From the NCBI GenBank assembly GCA_946479125.1, contig CAMLET010000058.1, forward strand, positions 1 through 10,922: a stretch of 10,922 bases of DNA, read 5' to 3'. This document shows positions 7,050 through 10,922 of the stretch, piece by piece (the first letter of the stretch is position 1; each line of letters starts with the position of its first letter). The DNA comes from an uncultured Flavobacteriales bacterium. GTDB taxonomy: Bacteria > Bacteroidota > Bacteroidia > Flavobacteriales > Crocinitomicaceae. The translations under genes and the position numbers were made by a program. The notes under the pieces were generated by a model. It ran no database searches, was not told the DNA's origin, and worked only from the letters and a program-made list of their open reading frames with translations.

Positions 7050-7668
7050 TTCCATCACGAATAGGAAGTAAAATGTTTTCCACTCGTGCATCATCATGGA
7101 TCATGTCGTTAAATGCCTTCAGAATTTCTGTATCCTTATCTATCTTTCCTTCAGTTTGAGTTACTTTCCCTGACCAAAGTACATTGTCGCTAAGAATAAT
7201 TCCACCTTTACGCACTTTATCAATTACAAGATTGTAGTAGTTGGGATAATTGCGTTTATCAGCATCAATGAAAACGATATCGAATTCTTCATTCAGCTCA
7301 GGAATTAACTGCATGGCATCTCCAATTCGATAATCAATTTTATCAGAAAGCTCGCTTTTCTCAAAGAATGGTCGAACAAAACTTTCCAACTGTGCGTTTA
7401 CGTCAATAGTGATGATTTTTCCATCATCCGACAAACCTTCAGCCATGCACAAAGCACTATAACCTGTGTACGTTCCTATTTCCAAAATACGTTTCGGCGA
7501 CATCAATTTAGATATCAAACTCAACAAACGCCCTTGAAAATGTCCGCTCAACATACGCGGTTGTAAGATCTTTACGTGTGTTTCACGATTCAGTTTTGCT
7601 AAAAGTTCGTTTTCAGCAGTTGTATGAACGCAACAGTAATTGTCAAGTTCCTCAGAAATAAACTCCAT
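7027..7668 (-). CDS. Class I SAM-dependent O-methyltransferase (caffeoyl-CoA OMT-like)
   Basis: A 213-residue methyltransferase of the Methyltransf_3 family, cation-dependent and cytoplasmic. The SAM-binding motif I is ILEIGTYTGYSA at 61-72, with the acidic motif II ITIDVN at 86-91. The divalent metal ligands of caffeoyl-CoA OMT are matched by Asp135 (FIDADK) and Asp161/Asn162 (ILSDNVLWSG), with the same 26-residue spacing. The length is typical of the bacterial family, whose members methylate catechol-like substrates; the true substrate cannot be read from sequence. Its ATG overlaps the stop of the DUF1569 gene by one base (TAATG), so the two are translated from one message. The 3' end runs 23 bases into the convergent histidine kinase gene, leaving no room for a separate terminator. 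Confidence 0.92.
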   Translation of the reverse strand: MEFISEELDNYCCVHTTAENELLAKLNRETHVKILQPRMLSGHFQGRLLSLISKLMSPKRILEIGTYTGYSALCMAEGLSDDGKIITIDVNAQLESFVRPFFEKSELSDKIDYRIGDAMQLIPELNEEFDIVFIDADKRNYPNYYNLVIDKVRKGGIILSDNVLWSGKVTQTEGKIDKDTEILKAFNDMIHDDARVENILLPIRDGIMVARKV

Positions 7669-8117
7669 TAAGCGCTAAATTGTTGTAAGTGGTGATCAAG
7701 GTGTTTATACATTCCTATTCCCCATTGTGCTTTGGTTACGTTTCCAAAAAAACCATGAGGAGCATCTGTACATTTTGCCTCACCACCTTTGTGGAATTCA
7801 GTCAAATGCTCAATCAATTTATTGCGTTCTGAATCAAAGTCAAATTGAGAAACCATCAAAAAAGTTGGATGCGTTGGAGAATTCTTACGCACTGGATTAT
7901 CGTTGTAGAAATCTTTTTTGAAAAGTGGTCCTAACATGTAACTCAAAAAACCTCTTTTTATGTGTTTATTTCCACGAGCAACTTCCATTGTTTCATTACA
8001 ATGCGCCAACATTTGAGCAACATCCATTTTACCCCATAAACGAGCGTTTTCAGTTGTCAACGAATTTAATCGCGTGATGCTGTCATTCAATCCTTCTTCA
8101 GAAAATAGACTTTTCAT
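7668..8117 (-). CDS. DUF1569 (DinB-fold) protein
   Basis: A 149-residue protein that resembles DUF1569, a branch of the DinB/YfiT four-helix superfamily. Candidate metal-binding histidines sit where the fold expects them: His39 in MLAHCNE, and His139 and His143 in MYKHLDHHLQQF near the C-terminus. Many relatives are uncharacterised; some DinB-fold enzymes are metal-dependent thiol transferases, which is only suggestive here. The frame allows an ATG 24 bases further up (8141), but that codon lies inside the -7 element TACTTTTG at 8146-8139, so transcription would start downstream of it. I therefore chose the ATG at 8117 (MKSLFSEEGL). The stop overlaps the ATG of the O-methyltransferase gene, which forms its operon partner. 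Confidence 0.8.
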   Translation of the reverse strand: MKSLFSEEGLNDSITRLNSLTTENARLWGKMDVAQMLAHCNETMEVARGNKHIKRGFLSYMLGPLFKKDFYNDNPVRKNSPTHPTFLMVSQFDFDSERNKLIEHLTEFHKGGEAKCTDAPHGFFGNVTKAQWGIGMYKHLDHHLQQFSA

Positions 8118-8138
8118 TATACATGATTTTTGAGAAGT

Positions 8139-8170
8139 CAAAAGTAGAAGTATTTGTGCAGGATTACAAA
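8139..8170 (-). promoter_or_regulatory. Promoter of the DUF1569/O-methyltransferase operon
   Basis: On the minus strand a TTTG at 8170-8167 is followed after 20 bases by TACTTTTG at 8146-8139. Both elements and the spacing fit the Bacteroidota vegetative promoter pattern (TTG or TTTG, about 17-23 bases, TAnnTTTG). The -33 element lies in and beside the loop of the palindrome at 8156-8178. The -7 box ends 21 bases before the ATG at 8117. Confidence 0.6.
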
Positions 8171-8198
8171 TCCTGCACTGCCTTTAATCCTGCACTGC
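8156..8198. repeat. REP-like palindrome plus direct repeat
   Basis: GTGCAGGATT (8156-8165) and AATCCTGCAC (8169-8178) form a perfect 10-base inverted repeat around a three-base loop, ACA. The right arm belongs to a 13-base unit, AATCCTGCACTGC (8169-8181), repeated exactly at 8186-8198, so the arm occurs three times: once inverted, twice direct. The block fills most of the 88-base gap between the membrane protein gene and the DUF1569 start. It could act as a 3'-end hairpin for the upstream transcript, or be a dispersed REP-type element. It also overlaps the promoter of the downstream pair, so it could hold an operator. Confidence 0.75.
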
Positions 8199-8205
8199 TT
8201 TCACA

Positions 8206-8799
8206 TCAAAAATCCGTTAAGGATGATTCTGAAGATGTTGTTGTTTCCGGAGCTTTTTCTTCCGTTTTAGGAGTATTCTTCTCTTTTTGTTCCTGATAAG
8301 CAAGACGGATCAACTCTAGTAAATGATCGTGTTTTTGTCCAAGAATTCGTGCGCTGATAACAAATGGACTTCCATACATTTTCATGTTGTTCTTCAGCAT
8401 TTTACGCTTCATTGCATTTCGTCCTTGTTTGATATATTCGTCTGTTTTGGCAACATCGATACGAACAAACTTGTGAATGGTCACCATTTCTTCTCGGATT
8501 CCTTTCACATCTTCCCATTTAATTAGAGGAACACCGTGATTGGTAGAACGATCAATAATTCCGGTTTCATCCACAATCAGAACTTCCTTCGGACCAGTAA
8601 TGCCATTCATTAGGTTATATGCTCCGAAAACACAAAGCAGTAATATGAACGCCCCAAGTCCTATAAAACTGTATTGTGCAGCATAGTTATGTGGTCGAAA
8701 AAATCCAACCAGCCAAATACCAGCGCCAAGAGCAATGACAAGCATTACAGCTTGAATAATCAATAATTTCTTTTGTCTGTAGTAAATTAAGGGTTCCAT
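8206..8799 (-). CDS. Small inner-membrane protein, STM3941-like
   Basis: A 197-residue protein with two N-terminal membrane helices (about 12-33 and 43-64) preceded by a short YYRQKK stretch. A soluble beta-rich region (about 70-168) follows, containing EVLIVDETGIID and PLIKWEDVKGI. This resembles the PH-like layout of proteins annotated as the STM3941 family, whose function is not established. The last 29 residues are low complexity, rich in Lys/Glu then Thr/Ser, and probably disordered. By the positive-inside pattern the soluble part is likely cytoplasmic. The gene diverges from the SUMF1-like gene with 48 bases between the ATGs. The best upstream -7 candidate, TATATTCG (8828-8821), is one base off consensus. 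The family call is moderate and the function unknown. Confidence 0.7.
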   Translation of the reverse strand: MEPLIYYRQKKLLIIQAVMLVIALGAGIWLVGFFRPHNYAAQYSFIGLGAFILLLCVFGAYNLMNGITGPKEVLIVDETGIIDRSTNHGVPLIKWEDVKGIREEMVTIHKFVRIDVAKTDEYIKQGRNAMKRKMLKNNMKMYGSPFVISARILGQKHDHLLELIRLAYQEQKEKNTPKTEEKAPETTTSSESSLTDF

Positions 8800-8806
8800 A
8801 AAAGTG

Positions 8807-8814
8807 TAAGTTTG
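8807..8814 (+). promoter_or_regulatory. Bacteroidota -7 promoter element for the SUMF1-like gene
   Basis: TAAGTTTG is an exact TAnnTTTG match, ending 33 bases before the ATG at 8848. No TTG lies at the usual -33 distance, which would fall at the start of the divergent membrane protein gene. A weaker minus-strand element (8828-8821) lies beside it, so the two divergent promoters would be packed into the same 48-base gap. Confidence 0.4.
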
Positions 8815-8847
8815 ATACTACGAATATAATAATCTGAACGTAACAAA

Positions 8848-9741
8848 ATGGCAATTCTGGCTTATCGAAATATGCGAATTTTACTTTTAGTTCTTAGTCT
8901 TTCCATTTTCGTTGGTTTTTTGTTCAGTTCCTTTACTAAAAAGGAGAAAGCATGGTGTAATGGGATGAGAGTTCCCGGAATTGTATTTCTGGATATCAAA
9001 TCTGGAATGGATCAAAGTGAAGTTACTAATTTTCACTGGCGTGAATATCGATACTGGTTGAGAAGAACTTACGGAAACGAAAGTGAAGAGTACAAAAATT
9101 CTGCGCTTGATACTACTCTTTGGTTGGATCTTAAAAATGATAAATATTTAATGAGTTATGATTTCTACAGTAACCACCAGGTGTTCAGCGACTATCCGGT
9201 AGTATGCGTTTCATTTGAACAGGCTCAAAAATATTGCGAATGGAGAAGTAACGTTGTATTCACTTATTTCCTGATAAAAAAAGGGGAAATTACATGGGGA
9301 GATGTAGCAAATAGAACTGGCGATTCTATCATCACCATTGAGAAATATAAACTAGGTACAATCCCCGGACTAAAAAGGAATCCGAAGATCAATATTTTCC
9401 CAAACTATCACTTACCATCCCAATCAGAGATAAATGCAACTCTGCTTTACATCGAAAAGGTCAAGGCAAAAAAATCGAAGAGAAATTTAGCTAAGCTGAA
9501 TAAAACAGAAGACACCGAAGGTAAATCACCTGCAAATGTTATTAATGATCATCACAGAAGAAATGGTGATTGGATCTTTCATTTCGGCACCAATGTAAGC
9601 GAATGGGTTTCAGACGGACAAGAAGTTTTTGGTCAGAACTGGCTAAACTATACAACCGACATAACCAATTACTCCAGTTTTGAAACAACAAAAGCTCATC
9701 CGGGAATTGGATTCCGTTGCGCTTTTACTTGGGTTGAGTAA
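8848..9741 (+). CDS. SUMF1/FGE-fold exported protein, probably non-catalytic
   Basis: A 297-residue protein with an N-terminal signal or anchor (hydrophobic about 11-29) and no lipobox, so it is likely periplasmic or membrane-anchored. It has the formylglycine-generating-enzyme/sulfatase-modifying fold: MDQSEVTNFHWREY (54-67), YPVVCVSFEQAQKYCEW (116-132), YHLPSQSEINATL (187-199), NVSEWVSDG (249-257) and the closing GFRCAF (289-293). The paired-cysteine CxxxxC motif used by true FGE just before the end is missing, so aldehyde formation from cysteine is unlikely. Bacteroidota use this fold structurally in the gliding/type IX secretion lipoproteins GldJ and GldK; this protein is shorter and is not clearly either. 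A Lys-rich insertion lies at about 204-218. An alternative ATG at 8872 (MRILLLVLSLS) gives an equally good signal sequence. It overlaps the convergent sensor gene by 17 bases. Confidence 0.8.
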   Translation: MAILAYRNMRILLLVLSLSIFVGFLFSSFTKKEKAWCNGMRVPGIVFLDIKSGMDQSEVTNFHWREYRYWLRRTYGNESEEYKNSALDTTLWLDLKNDKYLMSYDFYSNHQVFSDYPVVCVSFEQAQKYCEWRSNVVFTYFLIKKGEITWGDVANRTGDSIITIEKYKLGTIPGLKRNPKINIFPNYHLPSQSEINATLLYIEKVKAKKSKRNLAKLNKTEDTEGKSPANVINDHHRRNGDWIFHFGTNVSEWVSDGQEVFGQNWLNYTTDITNYSSFETTKAHPGIGFRCAFTWVE

Positions 9742-10922
9742 CCTTCTTTTTTTTCGCAGGTTGATCCTTCCGCAATTTCTTCATCAGCCATTGAACTGAA
9801 AGTACAAGCGCCACTCCTACTCCAATCCAAAGCATGCGTAACTGCCACCATTCTTGTGGAACGTCAAACTTCTTGCGTTGAATTTCGGTTGAAAGCCCGG
9901 AAATAGGATCAATCATTCGGATCTCCAGTACGTAATTTCCATTAGCCAGATTTGAAAGTGCCAGGTTCTGTACCTCGGGCATTACTTCTACCCAGGTTCC
10001 TTTCACTCCTCCATTGATCAAGCGGTATTGTAAATGAAAATTATGATTTCCACTCAAATCAATACATTCAATTGGCACATATAAACTTCCGGAAAGGAAA
10101 CGTTGTTTAGCGGTTTCTTTTTTGTTGTTACTGTAAGGTTTACCTGAAACAAACTGAGCCAATTGCGGTTCTACATCTTTCCACAAGTAAGTGAACAAAC
10201 CAGCTTGCGTAGCCAAATAAACCTCATCGTCGTTTACAGCAAAATCACGAATGTACAATCCATCAAATCCCATGATATCACGGAATGACTCAAACGGAAC
10301 TTTCATTCCTGTTGTTCTGTACAAACCACTTTCTGTCAGCAAATACAAATGATTTTTACCACCCAAAATTTTTGTTGGATTGGCAACTCCTGTTGTTGTC
10401 AAAGATCTTACCTCTGTTACCTTGCCATTCTCAATTTGATAAACGCTGTTATTTGTCGCAATTGCATACCACGCATTCTTAAACCATGTTGCGCTTATAA
10501 TGTTGATGGATTTCCCGTTTCGTTTCACTTCCGACAGCACATCGTTTTTCATCAAAAACAATCCATTCGCAGTGGCACAAAGGAATTCGTCACCAGAGTT
10601 GTTTTCTTCAAGAAGATAGCATTCATCTGCGATCAGGACTTTGCCAAAATTGGGCTTGCTCAAATTCTTTACAAACTGGTTTAAGGGAGAATTTGGATAG
10701 CTGAACAATCCTTTTGATGTTGCCAAATAAAGTGTTCCATCCGATCTTCTGTACTGTCCATGAACTCGCATTCCAAGTGAAATAAAAGCATCACCAGAAA
10801 TCAATCCGTTTTGAACAAAATAAGCATTGAACTGTGCATCATAACCAATGTATGTCACATTATCCGTCAAAGCCTCATTACTGATACGCTGTCTCACGTT
10901 CCCAGCTCTGTCCAATTTTAAG
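9725..10922 (-). CDS. C-terminal part of a Reg_prop/Y_Y_Y membrane sensor lacking an output domain (partial)
   Basis: The gene enters from beyond the right edge; the frame is open to 10921, so the true start is outside the window. About 398 residues are visible; numbering here counts from the codon at 10915. Repeated propeller blades of the two-component-regulator type recur as LYLATSKGLF, FLCATANGLF, LYLLTESGLY and VYLATQAGLF. A Y_Y_Y domain follows at about 280-350 (FHLQYRLINGG, then LSNLANGNYVLEIR), then one membrane helix (about 360-377) and a Lys-rich tail of about 19 residues ending at the stop. In most proteins of this layout the helix leads into a histidine kinase or a helix-turn-helix domain; here nothing follows. 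The propeller should face the periplasm. The stop lies within the last codons of the convergent SUMF1-like gene (17-base overlap), and no kinase remnant is present beyond it. Confidence 0.85.
   Translation of the reverse strand, partial: LKLDRAGNVRQRISNEALTDNVTYIGYDAQFNAYFVQNGLISGDAFISLGMRVHGQYRRSDGTLYLATSKGLFSYPNSPLNQFVKNLSKPNFGKVLIADECYLLEENNSGDEFLCATANGLFLMKNDVLSEVKRNGKSINIISATWFKNAWYAIATNNSVYQIENGKVTEVRSLTTTGVANPTKILGGKNHLYLLTESGLYRTTGMKVPFESFRDIMGFDGLYIRDFAVNDDEVYLATQAGLFTYLWKDVEPQLAQFVSGKPYSNNKKETAKQRFLSGSLYVPIECIDLSGNHNFHLQYRLINGGVKGTWVEVMPEVQNLALSNLANGNYVLEIRMIDPISGLSTEIQRKKFDVPQEWWQLRMLWIGVGVALVLSVQWLMKKLRKDQPAKKKKVTQPK

Noticed and set aside
8848..9741. Active sulfatase-activating formylglycine-generating enzyme
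   Set aside because: The catalytic CxxxxC pair is absent and no sulfatase gene is nearby; only the fold is supported.
10913..10915. TTG as the start codon of the propeller protein
   Set aside because: The frame stays open to the window edge and the propeller is already incomplete at this point, so the gene is cut by the edge and does not start here.

Overview
The window reads as chromosome of a Bacteroidota bacterium, most likely in the Flavobacteriales. The evidence is an AT-rich composition, DUF4494, a PorE-like TPR/PD40/OmpA protein, a Reg_prop/Y_Y_Y sensor, a SUMF1-fold protein of the GldJ/GldK kind, and several upstream sequences matching the Bacteroidota -7 promoter element TAnnTTTG. 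I cannot fix the genus from sequence alone. Ten protein genes are present, nine complete and one cut by the right edge. I see no rRNA, tRNA, CRISPR array, insertion sequence or phage gene.

Left region (64-3170, minus strand): a tight four-gene run, read right to left as DUF4494 protein, pdxH, M16 zinc peptidase and thioredoxin-like protein. Two junctions are TAATG overlaps and the third leaves one base, so one transcript is likely. A -7 element lies just upstream of the DUF4494 gene. Between this run and the next gene sits an unusual inverted array of heptamers (3208-3281), four ATGAGTT-like units facing four AACTCAT-like units.

Centre (3292-7049): a large OmpA-family envelope protein on the minus strand, with TPR, PD40 propeller, carboxypeptidase-regulatory-like and OmpA domains, the order known from the type IX secretion component PorE. 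Its frame is open for 63 codons upstream of the likely start. A signal peptide and a -7 element both place the start at 5328. A soluble PAS-type histidine kinase diverges from it on the plus strand. The 278-base gap between them carries a 25-base near-perfect palindrome.

Right region (7027-10922): a DUF1569 (DinB-fold) gene and an O-methyltransferase gene form a minus-strand pair whose 3' end overlaps the kinase gene. Upstream lie a REP-like palindrome with a direct repeat that overlaps the pair's promoter, then a small membrane protein of the STM3941 type. A SUMF1-fold protein diverges from the membrane protein, and its 3' end overlaps the C-terminal part of a propeller/Y_Y_Y membrane sensor that has no output domain.

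Most genes are housekeeping, envelope or signalling genes, and I do not see a complete undescribed defence or mobile system. The most unusual material is the intergenic repeat structure (3208-3281, 8156-8198, 5476-5500), followed by proteins of catalytic folds that lack expected active-site residues (thioredoxin-like, SUMF1-like) and a sensor that lacks its output domain.
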